From the NCBI GenBank assembly GCA_964602985.1, contig CAZRTJ010000014.1, positions 33,356 through 97,355 of the forward strand: a DNA stretch of 64,000 nucleotides, in the 5' to 3' direction. Source of the DNA: CAYZJB01 sp964602985. GTDB taxonomy: Bacteria > CLD3 > SB21. Under the pieces are notes generated by a model. It was not told the DNA's origin, did not search any database, and saw only the letters and a list, made by a program, of their open reading frames with translations. Both the position numbers and the translations under genes were made by a program. Positions 1 to 9,820 of this stretch are shown one piece after another. Each line of letters starts with the position of its first letter. Positions within the stretch are counted from its first letter, which is position 1.

Positions 1-851
1 ACCGCCTTGGTCTCTGGCGCCCGGTACAGTGTGTCTCCCAACAATGAAGTGATGGGGAGAGAGCCCTTCATTTGGCTGACATCCATCGCCCCAATCCGAC
101 CTCTCCAGGCAGGCGCCAGAGGAAATCGATCCCCTCCATCCAACAGGATGGATGAGACATCTGTATCTGCAATGCCGAAACTCGAGAGTCGTGCGCCGCA
201 GGGAATGCGACTCGCCGAATCATACATGTACCGTCCTCCTCGCAGCATGTGAAATTGTCCGCCGTATGCCACGATCTTCGCATCGGGGTACTCTCGATAC
301 GCATTGGCAATGCCCTCGGCCATGGTTTGATTTCTCGTGTCCCAGCATATGGCGCGCATGAGACCGATCCGCCACGGATCTTCATCGATCGCCAACACGC
401 GAACCACCCGTGTCCGATTCTTATAACACCAGGACACAATACCGCTAAAGGGAAGACAGTCCTCATTGGCCTCCATCATCTCCAGATACTTCACATCCCC
501 TGATTCCATGTAGCTGTCCAGCGCGGGCTGAACGCTGGCCGGCAATTCCAGTGCGAGAACGAGTTTCTGTGAGTCCATGCGTTCGAGGAACTTCACGAAG
601 TAGCTCATGATCTCAACCCGAAAATGAACTTCCCCTACCAACAGAACCCGCTTGGAGGACACGGCAGTCGCGAGACGTTCCACATCCATCAGCGTTGTGT
701 CCAGCGCGGATGCAATCTCTGCAACGGTTTGATCGGAGACACTGACATTGTATTCCATCGCCCGCGGACAGGCGATCACACGCACGAAAATCAAGACGGC
801 AAGTGCGCCAAGGAACATCATGGCCCGGCGCACTCCTTTACCAACTTTCAC
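1..851 (-). CDS. ChaN/TIKI-like putative haem-binding or hydrolase protein, 3-prime partial
   Basis: The reading frame opens with GTG at 851, nine bases after a strong AGGAGG, and runs off the left edge after about 283 codons, so it is nearly complete for a 280-300 residue family. A short basic N-terminus is followed by one hydrophobic segment (about residues 10-27), suggesting export or membrane anchoring. The fold signature of the ChaN/TIKI/EreA-like superfamily is visible: LLVGEVHF with the GExH pair, LALELP about 30 residues later, and AYGGQFHM with the second GxxH pair. Family members bind haem or act as metal-dependent hydrolases; which applies here cannot be read. It follows the TPR lipoprotein by 26 bases and probably shares its transcript with the giant T9SS protein. 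The family call is fairly sure, the function is not. Confidence 0.7.
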   Translation of the reverse strand, partial: MKVGKGVRRAMMFLGALAVLIFVRVIACPRAMEYNVSVSDQTVAEIASALDTTLMDVERLATAVSSKRVLLVGEVHFRVEIMSYFVKFLERMDSQKLVLALELPASVQPALDSYMESGDVKYLEMMEANEDCLPFSGIVSWCYKNRTRVVRVLAIDEDPWRIGLMRAICWDTRNQTMAEGIANAYREYPDAKIVAYGGQFHMLRGGRYMYDSASRIPCGARLSSFGIADTDVSSILLDGGDRFPLAPAWRGRIGAMDVSQMKGSLPITSLLGDTLYRAPETKA

Positions 852-877
852 TGGACCTCCTTAAGGTAATCTACTCC

Positions 878-1405
878 TCACCCCGCCGACCCAAACAGAC
901 TTTCCAACTCCGTCAGCAGTTCGTCGGGACCGGTTCCGGGTGTCGTGCCGGTCAGACTGCCAATGATCTGCGCGACGCGCGCATAATTCCCCATGCGATA
1001 TTCCGCATACGCTTCTTTCATCTGCATGTCCCGCGCCGTCACCGTACGGTCATGGGCAAACACGTACGCCGGCGAGCGGCGCAGAACAAACTGCGCGCCT
1101 GACACAACTCCCGCATTGTCGCCGGCCCACCAATCTGCAATCGCCCATCCCGCGTATCCATCGACGATCGAATCCGACGCGGCATTGGCGAAATACACTT
1201 TGGCCTGCGGCATGGAGTCCATCCGCATGGCCGTCCATCCCAGTCCCACCCATGCTTCGGGCTGGGACGACGTCAACTCCGCAAATGCCTGGTGCGCGCC
1301 GGCGTAGTCGTTGTTTCGAAATTTCGACCACGCGACATCCAGCGGATCGTCTTCTCCGCAGGAGACCAGCAACATCATACTTACCAAAACAAAGCGCTTT
1401 TTCAT
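878..1405 (-). CDS. TPR-like lipoprotein
   Basis: A 175-residue protein with a lipoprotein signal: a KKR N-terminus, a hydrophobic core and a lipobox ending LLVSC at residue 16, followed by GEDD. The mature part is alpha-helical with two-helix repeats rich in small residues and aromatics (WSKFRNNDYAGAHQAF, WVGLGWTAMRM, YAEYRMGNYARVAQII), typical of TPR-type periplasmic scaffolds, although no individual TPR is canonical. The start is supported by AGGAG seven bases upstream. It begins only nine bases after the stop of the giant T9SS protein and precedes the ChaN-like gene, so the three probably form one transcript. A role in assembly or retention of the secreted partner is only a guess from position. 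Confidence 0.75.
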   Translation of the reverse strand: MKKRFVLVSMMLLVSCGEDDPLDVAWSKFRNNDYAGAHQAFAELTSSQPEAWVGLGWTAMRMDSMPQAKVYFANAASDSIVDGYAGWAIADWWAGDNAGVVSGAQFVLRRSPAYVFAHDRTVTARDMQMKEAYAEYRMGNYARVAQIIGSLTGTTPGTGPDELLTELESLFGSAG

Positions 1406-1414
1406 GACGGTCTC

Positions 1415-4400
1415 CTATTTGATGAGTAACATTTTGCGCGTGACGACGCCCAACGGCGATTCCAGTCGATATAAGTACACGCCCGTTGCCGCCTCTCTGC
1501 CTTGATCGGTTCTGCCATTCCACACCACGGTGTGATATCCTGCCGTGCGCACTCCATTCTCCAACTGCGCAACCTTCTGTCCCAGCATGTTGTACACCGT
1601 CAGTCGGATGCGGCCGCTCTCGGGCAAACCAAATCGAATGGTCGTCGTCGGATTGAATGGGTTCGGATAGTTCTGATTCAATTCCAACTGCCTGGGCAAC
1701 GTCACATGCTCGGGATTGTACGCAACGACGTACGCGCCCGGCTCGGTCACTCCAACCCCGAGCGACCCCTCCGAGCTCTCTCCGCCGACATACACGAGAT
1801 CCTCTGCCCTGTACAAACCGACTTTCGTTTCGTCAAAGTCGCGAATCATGTTCCGCAGTTCCGCAATCTCCTCGTCGAGTCGTACCGTCACGCGTGCCGG
1901 CTTGGACCACGTCTCGGTTGAGAGAATGTCCACACCGCAAACGTTCGTCAGCATAGCGCCTTCGCCCTTCGACAAAGTCGGCTCGGAAATCTTCAAGCGT
2001 GACGAACCCAACAGGACAAAACTCTCACCGCTCACACTTCCGCGGGAAAGGGATAATTCGATCCCGTCATGCGTTATCCGCAGTTCTTGTTGTTTGGTCA
2101 AACTGCCGATGGCATACGCGCGCGATCCGCTGCCGAGGTTGCCGGCGGAATCCGAGCCGCTGACACGAATCGACAGCGTTCCTGTTTCGGCCAGCCGGTA
2201 ACTGCCGCTGTAGACTCCCTGGCTGCCCGCGGCCATCGCAATGCCCACGCTGTCGTATCCCCCTGCAGTCGTCAGAGCGGCGGAAGCCGTGGGCAATCCC
2301 TGAATCGTCTCCCCAAATACGCCGACCACATCCAGGTATCTCTTGATGACCGTACTTCGCAGGATGCCCACCGTCACGCCCGGCACCGTGACGTCCACTC
2401 GGAAAGAACCCGGCGAACTGGTATACGTCTCACCCGATGGATCCACCGCCATGACCCGCCAGTACCAGGTTCCAGCCGTCAGAACACTTGCGACTGTGTA
2501 GGTCGAGTCTCCCGTCACGCTGTCCGACACCGTCAGTGTCGAGAAATCTGATACCGAAGACACGTGGATGCGATACCTCAGCGTGTCGCCATTGGCATCG
2601 CCGCGATCCTGCCAACTCAGAGTCGGCGTAGCATCACTGGTCCAGCTATTACCGATCGGCGATTTTAGCGCAAACGCATTTGGCGGAACATTGCTGACGA
2701 AACCGGTACCGGTCAGCAGAATCAGGGACGGCGAACCTGTCGCATTGTGATAGATTTTGATGGTGTCCACCTTCACGCCCGCCGACAACGGACGAAATGT
2801 CGTCGTCATGAACAGCGTGTCTGTGGTTCCCGAATACAAGGTATCCGGCAGAGCTGGAGCGACGGTCACCTGAAAATCCACCGCGCCCCCGATGCCCTGC
2901 GTTACCTGCGACACGTGCACCGGACCGCCGGTCGCGTAGGCCTTCAGGGTTACCGTGGCACTATCGCCCACGGACGTACTGGCAAAGCCGAAACTCACGT
3001 CCGAAACCAACGTCCCAACCGGCGCTCCACCGGACCCGGTGAGGATCAGATCGGCATGTCCGCCCAGACCATCGTGAACCACGCGTATGGTATCCGCGTA
3101 ACCGGTAGTCGCGGTGGGTTTGAACTTCACCGTCAAGGTGAGCGTGTCACCCTCCGCCAGGGGTCCCGGGATGGATACGCTGGTATCCGTCGTGAAGAAA
3201 TATGTCCCCACGAGATGAGAGAACGAACTCAGATTGATCGGCCCGCCGATCGCGACGGCCCGGATCGCCAGCGACATGCTGTCGCCCGCGGTGACCGTGC
3301 CGAAATTGGTGATCGAACTCACAGGCACCAGCGCACCGGGAACACCTAGTGCAATCGAAAACCCGGATGTATTGAGCGCCGAGTCCTGCATGGCTGTCAC
3401 CGAGAGCCCGGCTTGCAAAGCCACTTTCTTCATCCAGGTTCCGTCACTTTGCGTATATGTTGTGTCCAGGAAATTCCTCCCCTGATTGGTTGAGTCAGAG
3501 AAAATCTGGATCAACGTATTCGGAGCGCCCGTGCCTTGGACCACCGAATCGCTTCCCACGTTTGTAAGTCGAGGCGCCGCAATATCCCCTTGCGTGCCGG
3601 CGGCGAGAGAAACTCCACCCAGCGTGTTGTTGTAAATCTCGTTTCGGTAAAATCGATTGCTGTCTGTCCCGGAAGTCAGGACTTGAATTCCGTATCCTGA
3701 TTGGAAAGCCATCCGATTGTATTCGACCAGCGAATGGGATGCTCCTCCATCGATCCGTACGCCTATGCCCCCTGCACCGACCACAGCCGTCACACCGTCC
3801 GCACGCAGACCGAAGGTATTGCCGCGCACGATATTTGAATCGGAATTCGCGTCGGAAATTTTGACGTGAACAGCGCTTCCCGCGAACAAGTTGCCGAAGC
3901 CGGGCAGGGTATCGCCGATCTGATTGTATCTGGCCAGACCTGAAATGACCGAGATCGACACACCGCCGCTTCCATTGCCGCGTGCGTTGATCCCAGCCGC
4001 ATCCACACCGATGTAATTACCGAGGATCTGGGTGAACGATCCCGGATCGATCGCAATACCGTAAATCGTATTGCTGGATATGATGTTTCGTCCCAATGCC
4101 GTGCCGTCGCCAATCTTCGTGTGCAGGATTCCGTTTTGCAAAACGATGCCATAATTGTTGGCAATCGGTGTAGCGCCATTTGTGCCCAGACCGAAAATGT
4201 TTCCGAGGATCGTATTGCTGTCCGATCCGGTGCTCGCGATCTGGAGGCCGTACGCGTCATTGCCGGCAATCACGTTGCCGCCGCCGGCCAGTCCAGTACC
4301 GATAACGTTGTTCTTGGAGAGCACGGAGATGCCCGTGATGGAATTTCCTTTATCGACAAGTCCGGTCGCATCGGTGCCGATATAGTTTCCGGTGACGACG

Positions 4401-7400
4401 TGTCCAGGGGTTTGGATCGAAATGCCCGTATTACTATTCCCGCTGATCACGTTACGGCCGCCGCTTGTGCCGTCACCGATCCAGACATGCGTCGCACCGG
4501 CTTCAATGGTAATCCCATTATTGTTCGCACGAATCGTAGAACCATCGGCGGCCAGTCCGATATAATTGCCGAGCACGAAGGTGCTGTCCGTTCCCGCATC
4601 GATGACGCGTAAGCCCTGATCCAAGTTGGATCCCACGATGACATTGCGTCCGCCCGCTGTGCCATTACCGACGAGAGTTTGCTTGGAGCCATTGAAGACG
4701 ATCATTCCGCGGCCGTTGCCGAAGCCCACCAAGCCGGTCGAGTCCGTACCGACATAGTTGCCCAGAACCTGGTTACCACGTCCATTACCGACATAAATTC
4801 CGTTCCCGATGTTGCCGGCGACGACATTGCGTCCGCCGACCGTCCCATCGCCGACGATGCAGAAATTGCCGCCGTCGACGTCGATGCCGTCGTTGTTGCG
4901 CAGAGTATCCAGACCGGTCGCATCCAGACCGACGAAATTGCCGAGAATCCTGGCGTACGATCCCTGCACCCACATGGCGCGGTTGGAGGTACGGCAGATG
5001 ACATTACGACCACCGACCGTTCCGTTACCAATGGATACGGCGGAAGCTAGAACCCAGATTCCATGCACTGTCCCGCTCACTCCGGTCGTGCCGTCTGCGG
5101 CCACGCCGATGTAGTTGCCGAGAACCTCGCTGGAGTCTCCACCCGCTCCGATGAGTACGGCGACGTTATTTGAAGAAATCACATTGCGGCCCGCAATCGT
5201 GCCGTCTCCTACGCGATTGTATTTTCCATAAATCGAGACCGTCGTGGACGCCGGCTTGCTGACCACACCGGCGGAATCCAGACCGACGTAATTGCCTGCC
5301 AGGGTGTTGAACCGGGCCGCAGCCACGTCCATCGTGATACCCGTGCCTCCGCCTGCAACGACGTTGCGTCCCGCGAACGTGGCAATGCCAATGCGGTTGT
5401 ACAAAGTCCGCACGGCCATTCCGATGTTATTGGCAATGACCGTAGTTCCGTTCTTCGCAAGTCCGATGAAGTTACCCGCAACGTTATTAGAATCCCCGCC
5501 GCTGATGATCACACCGGCGTAGGAGGCGCCGCACACAAAGTTGCGCCCTGGGATGGTCCCGTCGCCGATCTTGTTGGCTTTGGAACCACTGCCATTGGTG
5601 ATGCCCGAGTATCCTCCAAAGTCCCTCGTGGTTGAAATATCGGATCCAATCACGTTGCCGATGACCGTGTTTTCCCGACCGCCGGAAATGTCTACACCGA
5701 CATTACCGACATCTTTTCGGTTGGCGATGACGTTGCCTTTTATTGTATTATGGCTGCTATTGTTCAGCGCCACTCCGATCTGGACGGGACTTCCCGTGAG
5801 AGTGTCCGATCCTGCCAGATTCGTTCCAAAGTAGTTTTCTAAAATCATGTTGCTGTCGGCAAGCGAAAGAAAGACGGCAACGGCCGATCCTCGAATATTT
5901 AGGTGCCGGATCGTATTGAACTCGGACTGCAAAGTGATGGCCGTACCACTTGTGAACAGCGTGATGCTTGGAATATCGTCGCCGTCGATATCTCCATCAA
6001 TCGTTGTCTCGTCGTCTGTAATCACAAGGTCACTGCCCAGGCTGATGATGGCTCCTGTGAGTCCCGGATCAAACGTAATCACATCGGGTCCGGGGTTGGA
6101 ATTGGCGTAGCTCACGGCGTTGCGGAGCGATCCAAAGGATCCGTCGTCCAGCGTGTTGGTCACCAAAAGCGCAGTCGGTGCTGCGGCAGAGAGCTTCGAT
6201 GTGTTCCAGGAACTATCCTGCGTCGCGCGCACTGTCGTTCCACCGGGAATCACCACGGTCTTTGTCCACGCGCCTCCGGGAGTAGCGTAGGTCGAATCCA
6301 GCCAGAATCGCGCGTCGTCGCTTGAGTCTGCGTAAATCTGGATCAGCGCATTGGCAGCGGCGCTTCCCGATACGGTCGAGCCGACGAGCGATGTGATCCG
6401 TGGCGGAGCGACGCCGCCATTACCCGGCGGGGCCATCTCGATGGCGCCCATGGGTCCTATATTAAAGATCGAATTGCGGTAAAATCGGTTGCTGTCTGTC
6501 CCGGCCGCCGCCGCCACGATGATGCCGGAATTGGCCATGTTGGCGATCGTATTGGATTGCAGGAGATTCTTTGATGAACCCGGGTTGATCGATACTCCGT
6601 ATGATCCCGGCTTTGGGGTCAGACCGTCGGCTCCTACGCCGAGATAGTTGTCGCGGATCCAGTTCGCATTCGAACTGTCGATGGAAATGCTTTCGTTCGT
6701 TCCGTATAGCAGATTTCTTCCGGCGGCATTGCCGTTGCCAATAACGGAGCCTGTGGTGGTGGAGCGGAATCGGATAGCCGCCAATCCGGTGGCCAGTGCG
6801 GTTGTGGTATCGCAGCCGATGTAATTATTATAAATCCGCACATTGGATGAGCCGTCGACTCTGATTCCGTCTTTCGTGGGCGCCACGGCGATGTAATTTC
6901 TCGCCGAAGCCCCGGTCGTGTCGCCGATTTGAATATCCGTTCTGCCAAACTGGACCTGGATGGCATCCTCGTTGTTGACCGCGGGAATGCCGTTCGGAAG
7001 GAGTCCGATAAAATTTCCGGCGATTCGGGTTTGATTGGACCCAACCAGAATCCCGACGCGGTTTCCGGCGATGATGTTGCGTTTCGGATATGTCCCGTCG
7101 CCTACGTAGTGACCGGTTCCGCTCAATCGGACGCCTTCCGCCGTGTTGGGCAGGAGCGCTCCGCCACTCCCAACGCCGATTCGGTTGCTGTAAATCCAGA
7201 TCGAAGTGTCCATCCCAAACGAAACAATGCCGTGGCCGCTATTACCGGCAATCACATTGCCGGAGGCAATTTCCGCCGCCGTGACATTTTGTATGCCAAT
7301 ACCGGCCGTAAGGTTGGGAATGGCCAGTGTGCCCGTTACGTCTGTACCGATGTAATTGCCCACCGATTGGACGGAATCACAATCAAAAAACAACACGCCG

Positions 7401-9502
7401 TAGTCATTATTGCCGGAAATCAGATTCCTTCCGTTCGCTGTGCCGTCGCCGATGGAGACCCATCGGGTCACGACAGAAGATCCATCTACTTCGATTCCAC
7501 GGGTATTGCCCAGATCGACTGTGCCGCTAATGTCGGTGCCAATATAATTATTGCGGATCAACGTCACGCGGGAGGGATTCCCTCGCACAAAAATTCCACG
7601 AAGCGCACAGGCAGAAATAATATTTCGATCCGTCACGGCCAGACCGCCGATCGTATTGTAGGAGCCGGATACGTAGATTCCACTTCCTGTCGCGAGAGCG
7701 GAAGCCGCCGTTCCATCAAAATTCGTCCCGATTCGACAACCGGCGACGGTCGAGAAGACGCCCGCCATCCGGATCATGTAGAAACTGGGACCGGCGCCGA
7801 TCAAGTGCAGGTAGGCGAGTCGACTCCAATTGAGGACATTCAGTACGTCAAACCCTGCCATGGGCGCGATCGTGATGTCCGGTTCGAAATTTCCATCCAC
7901 GTCGCCGATCAACCAGATCGAATCGAGCGTGAGCGGCGTGGAGAGCATAATCGTGTCGCCCGTCAGGCTCGCGTGAAATCGGATCGTATCCACTCCGGCA
8001 TAAAAGTTGGCGGAATCAATCGCGGCCCTGAGGGAGCCCAGCCCGCCGTCGTTGGTGTTCGTGACAAGAAAGGGATCCAGGCCGAGGCTGCCATCGGAAA
8101 AGACACGCTGAGCATACACATCAAACACACTGGTTCCGCCGCGTTCATCGTCCCACGCGACGATGGCGCCACCGGCGCCATCCGACACGAGATTATGCGC
8201 CTGGTTGAAGTAATCCGGGTCCGCCTGCGAACCCGTAGCCGATGTGATCGGCACACCTTCCGTCGCCCAAAGCTGACTGCCGCTGGACGCCAATTTCTGA
8301 GCGAATACGTCCCAGGGGTTCCCCCTCGCATTATCCGTCCACGCGACGATGGCATCACTGCCGGACATGATGACGACGGGATTCCACTGATTCCCGCTCT
8401 CCACCACAACATCCACTCCGTCCGCCGTCCATGCGTCCGCTCCGCCCGGCGTCAATTTCTGCGCAAACACATCGGTATTACCGTTTCGGGTACTTTCCCA
8501 AACCAGAATCGCTCCGCCATTTCCGTCCTCGACCAGACGCGGCCCGTTGAAAGTGAGAACTGCGTTATCGGACACCAATTCGCCGTTTGCAGTCCACTGA
8601 ACGAGTCCGGCGGATGAGATGCGTTGACAATAAATTCCAAATGTCGGACTATTGCGCCCGTCCAGCCAGCCGATGATGGCCCCATTCGAGCCGTCGATTA
8701 CGATGGACGGAAATTGCTGATTGGCCGCTGCGTTACTGATCACAACACCATTGGCGGTCCACTGAGCGACGCCGCTGGAATTCAGACGTTGTGAGTACAT
8801 ATCGATATCGGCCCCCCGTGAGTCCTCCCAGGCGAGGATTGCTCCGCCGGTTTCATCGCTTACGATCACGGGTGAGGTTTGATCGCCCGTCGTGGATGAG
8901 ACGGCTACGCCGTTTGCGGTCCAGACCACGGATCCGGAGAAATTGACTCTCTGCGAGTAGATGTCTCTGTTGGAACCGCCCCGCATATCGCTCCATGCGA
9001 TGATGGCTCCTCCTCCTCCATCGGTCGTCAGCACTGGCCCATCCTGATCATCCGTGGCCGTGCAAACAGCCACACCGCCCGGCGTCCACAAAACGGTCCC
9101 AGCGCCGGAGATGCGTTGAGCATAAATGTCGTTGTCTGTTCCGTTATTCAACTGCCAGGTGAGGATGACTCCGCCTGCGCCATCGCTGATGGCCGAGACC
9201 ATGTCCTCCCCTTCGGATGCGGAGGTTACCTGAATCCCGTTCACGGTCCATTGCGCGACGCCGGCCAGAGAGAATCTCTGGGCGTACAGGTCGCCGTTGC
9301 CGTTGCGGTAGTCCACCCAGACTATGATCGCACCGCCGGCTCCGTCGCTTACCACACGGCTCCGACGCTGGTCGCCTGTCGCATTGGAAACGACGTTATT
9401 GACAGCCGGATCTACGGACCACTGCGCGCATGCCTCATCCGAACCAAGAAAAGGCATACTCATGAGCGCCGCCAATGTGACGAAAATGCGGTAACGAATC
9501 AT
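1415..9502 (-). CDS. Giant secreted beta-propeller/beta-helix protein with T9SS sorting domain
   Basis: A 2,695-residue exported protein. Residues 1-27 are a signal peptide ending in ACAQ. Residues about 30-480 hold eight repeats of roughly 57 residues with the consensus GGAIIxWxDxRxG..DIYAQR....G..QWTxNGV, probably a beta-propeller. Near residue 490 comes a LVTNTNDGGLGSLRAAID element (CSLREA-like), then a long right-handed beta-helix with many IGDGTxxGRNVISGN-type turns. Both are repeated in a second module (LLVTNTLDDGSFGSLRNA onward) that ends in the same NRFYRN...LIQI block. Next follow two HYDIN/ASH-like Ig domains, an FN3-like domain, and a C-terminal sorting domain with NQNYPNPFNPTTTIRFGLP, YNMLGQKV and GVYLYRLES. 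The latter is the established signal for type IX secretion across the outer membrane. An AGGAGG lies upstream of the ATG. The protein is probably surface-attached or released; its ligand is unknown. Confidence 0.93.
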   Translation of the reverse strand: MIRYRIFVTLAALMSMPFLGSDEACAQWSVDPAVNNVVSNATGDQRRSRVVSDGAGGAIIVWVDYRNGNGDLYAQRFSLAGVAQWTVNGIQVTSASEGEDMVSAISDGAGGVILTWQLNNGTDNDIYAQRISGAGTVLWTPGGVAVCTATDDQDGPVLTTDGGGGAIIAWSDMRGGSNRDIYSQRVNFSGSVVWTANGVAVSSTTGDQTSPVIVSDETGGAILAWEDSRGADIDMYSQRLNSSGVAQWTANGVVISNAAANQQFPSIVIDGSNGAIIGWLDGRNSPTFGIYCQRISSAGLVQWTANGELVSDNAVLTFNGPRLVEDGNGGAILVWESTRNGNTDVFAQKLTPGGADAWTADGVDVVVESGNQWNPVVIMSGSDAIVAWTDNARGNPWDVFAQKLASSGSQLWATEGVPITSATGSQADPDYFNQAHNLVSDGAGGAIVAWDDERGGTSVFDVYAQRVFSDGSLGLDPFLVTNTNDGGLGSLRAAIDSANFYAGVDTIRFHASLTGDTIMLSTPLTLDSIWLIGDVDGNFEPDITIAPMAGFDVLNVLNWSRLAYLHLIGAGPSFYMIRMAGVFSTVAGCRIGTNFDGTAASALATGSGIYVSGSYNTIGGLAVTDRNIISACALRGIFVRGNPSRVTLIRNNYIGTDISGTVDLGNTRGIEVDGSSVVTRWVSIGDGTANGRNLISGNNDYGVLFFDCDSVQSVGNYIGTDVTGTLAIPNLTAGIGIQNVTAAEIASGNVIAGNSGHGIVSFGMDTSIWIYSNRIGVGSGGALLPNTAEGVRLSGTGHYVGDGTYPKRNIIAGNRVGILVGSNQTRIAGNFIGLLPNGIPAVNNEDAIQVQFGRTDIQIGDTTGASARNYIAVAPTKDGIRVDGSSNVRIYNNYIGCDTTTALATGLAAIRFRSTTTGSVIGNGNAAGRNLLYGTNESISIDSSNANWIRDNYLGVGADGLTPKPGSYGVSINPGSSKNLLQSNTIANMANSGIIVAAAAGTDSNRFYRNSIFNIGPMGAIEMAPPGNGGVAPPRITSLVGSTVSGSAAANALIQIYADSSDDARFWLDSTYATPGGAWTKTVVIPGGTTVRATQDSSWNTSKLSAAAPTALLVTNTLDDGSFGSLRNAVSYANSNPGPDVITFDPGLTGAIISLGSDLVITDDETTIDGDIDGDDIPSITLFTSGTAITLQSEFNTIRHLNIRGSAVAVFLSLADSNMILENYFGTNLAGSDTLTGSPVQIGVALNNSSHNTIKGNVIANRKDVGNVGVDISGGRENTVIGNVIGSDISTTRDFGGYSGITNGSGSKANKIGDGTIPGRNFVCGASYAGVIISGGDSNNVAGNFIGLAKNGTTVIANNIGMAVRTLYNRIGIATFAGRNVVAGGGTGITMDVAAARFNTLAGNYVGLDSAGVVSKPASTTVSIYGKYNRVGDGTIAGRNVISSNNVAVLIGAGGDSSEVLGNYIGVAADGTTGVSGTVHGIWVLASAVSIGNGTVGGRNVICRTSNRAMWVQGSYARILGNFVGLDATGLDTLRNNDGIDVDGGNFCIVGDGTVGGRNVVAGNIGNGIYVGNGRGNQVLGNYVGTDSTGLVGFGNGRGMIVFNGSKQTLVGNGTAGGRNVIVGSNLDQGLRVIDAGTDSTFVLGNYIGLAADGSTIRANNNGITIEAGATHVWIGDGTSGGRNVISGNSNTGISIQTPGHVVTGNYIGTDATGLVDKGNSITGISVLSKNNVIGTGLAGGGNVIAGNDAYGLQIASTGSDSNTILGNIFGLGTNGATPIANNYGIVLQNGILHTKIGDGTALGRNIISSNTIYGIAIDPGSFTQILGNYIGVDAAGINARGNGSGGVSISVISGLARYNQIGDTLPGFGNLFAGSAVHVKISDANSDSNIVRGNTFGLRADGVTAVVGAGGIGVRIDGGASHSLVEYNRMAFQSGYGIQVLTSGTDSNRFYRNEIYNNTLGGVSLAAGTQGDIAAPRLTNVGSDSVVQGTGAPNTLIQIFSDSTNQGRNFLDTTYTQSDGTWMKKVALQAGLSVTAMQDSALNTSGFSIALGVPGALVPVSSITNFGTVTAGDSMSLAIRAVAIGGPINLSSFSHLVGTYFFTTDTSVSIPGPLAEGDTLTLTVKFKPTATTGYADTIRVVHDGLGGHADLILTGSGGAPVGTLVSDVSFGFASTSVGDSATVTLKAYATGGPVHVSQVTQGIGGAVDFQVTVAPALPDTLYSGTTDTLFMTTTFRPLSAGVKVDTIKIYHNATGSPSLILLTGTGFVSNVPPNAFALKSPIGNSWTSDATPTLSWQDRGDANGDTLRYRIHVSSVSDFSTLTVSDSVTGDSTYTVASVLTAGTWYWRVMAVDPSGETYTSSPGSFRVDVTVPGVTVGILRSTVIKRYLDVVGVFGETIQGLPTASAALTTAGGYDSVGIAMAAGSQGVYSGSYRLAETGTLSIRVSGSDSAGNLGSGSRAYAIGSLTKQQELRITHDGIELSLSRGSVSGESFVLLGSSRLKISEPTLSKGEGAMLTNVCGVDILSTETWSKPARVTVRLDEEIAELRNMIRDFDETKVGLYRAEDLVYVGGESSEGSLGVGVTEPGAYVVAYNPEHVTLPRQLELNQNYPNPFNPTTTIRFGLPESGRIRLTVYNMLGQKVAQLENGVRTAGYHTVVWNGRTDQGREAATGVYLYRLESPLGVVTRKMLLIK

Positions 9503-9517
9503 GACGTCATCCTCCTA

Positions 9518-9529
9518 TGCAAATTTGCA
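9518..9529. promoter_or_regulatory. Perfect 12-bp palindrome just upstream of the giant gene
   Basis: TGCAAATTTGCA is a perfect palindrome that touches the upstream side of the AGGAGG ribosome site of the giant T9SS gene. It could be an operator for a dimeric repressor or chance AT-rich symmetry. No second copy was noticed. Confidence 0.2.
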
Positions 9530-9640
9530 CTGTCTGGTTAAACTTCAAATAAACGCACTCACAGAACTAAAGAATGATCTGTGGACTGATTCTAATCAGC
9601 TATTCGTCCCAAATACGTTACTCATCTCTCAGGAAAGCGG

Positions 9641-9665
9641 AAATGGGAGCACAAGTCTCCCATTT
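9641..9665 (-). terminator. Hairpin between the 390-aa gene and the giant gene
   Basis: A perfect nine-base-pair stem, AAATGGGAG pairing with CTCCCATTT around a seven-base loop, ends in a short T run when read on the minus strand. It lies downstream of the minus-strand hypothetical genes and upstream of the giant gene, where an intrinsic terminator would be expected. Confidence 0.45.
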
Positions 9666-9741
9666 CACCTCTCCTCCTCGTGCAGGTAGGGCTCTTTGCA
9701 AAATACGCTCTTCGGATCGCGGATGCAACATTCGACATACT

Positions 9742-9813
9742 TCAGCGCCAAAAAAAGAACAGGATCAGAATCAGAACAACCGATGCGAAGAAGAAAATGA
9801 TGATTGCCCTCAT
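9742..9813 (-). CDS. Possible 23-residue membrane peptide
   Basis: A short frame begins with ATG at 9813, preceded by GGGAG, and starts eight bases after the stop of the 390-aa gene. The peptide is almost entirely hydrophobic (MRAIIIFFFASVVLILILFF, then WR), so it would make a single transmembrane helix. Close spacing and the ribosome site favour translation, but a peptide this short cannot be assigned a family. It could instead be an accidental hydrophobic frame ahead of the terminator-like hairpin. Confidence 0.35.
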   Translation of the reverse strand: MRAIIIFFFASVVLILILFFFWR

Positions 9814-9820
9814 GTCTCCC

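Noticed and set aside
6929..8617. A 562-codon plus-strand frame and others opposite the giant T9SS gene
   Set aside because: They lie antisense to repetitive beta-helix coding sequence, have low-complexity composition and no start signal; the minus-strand protein has clear domains.
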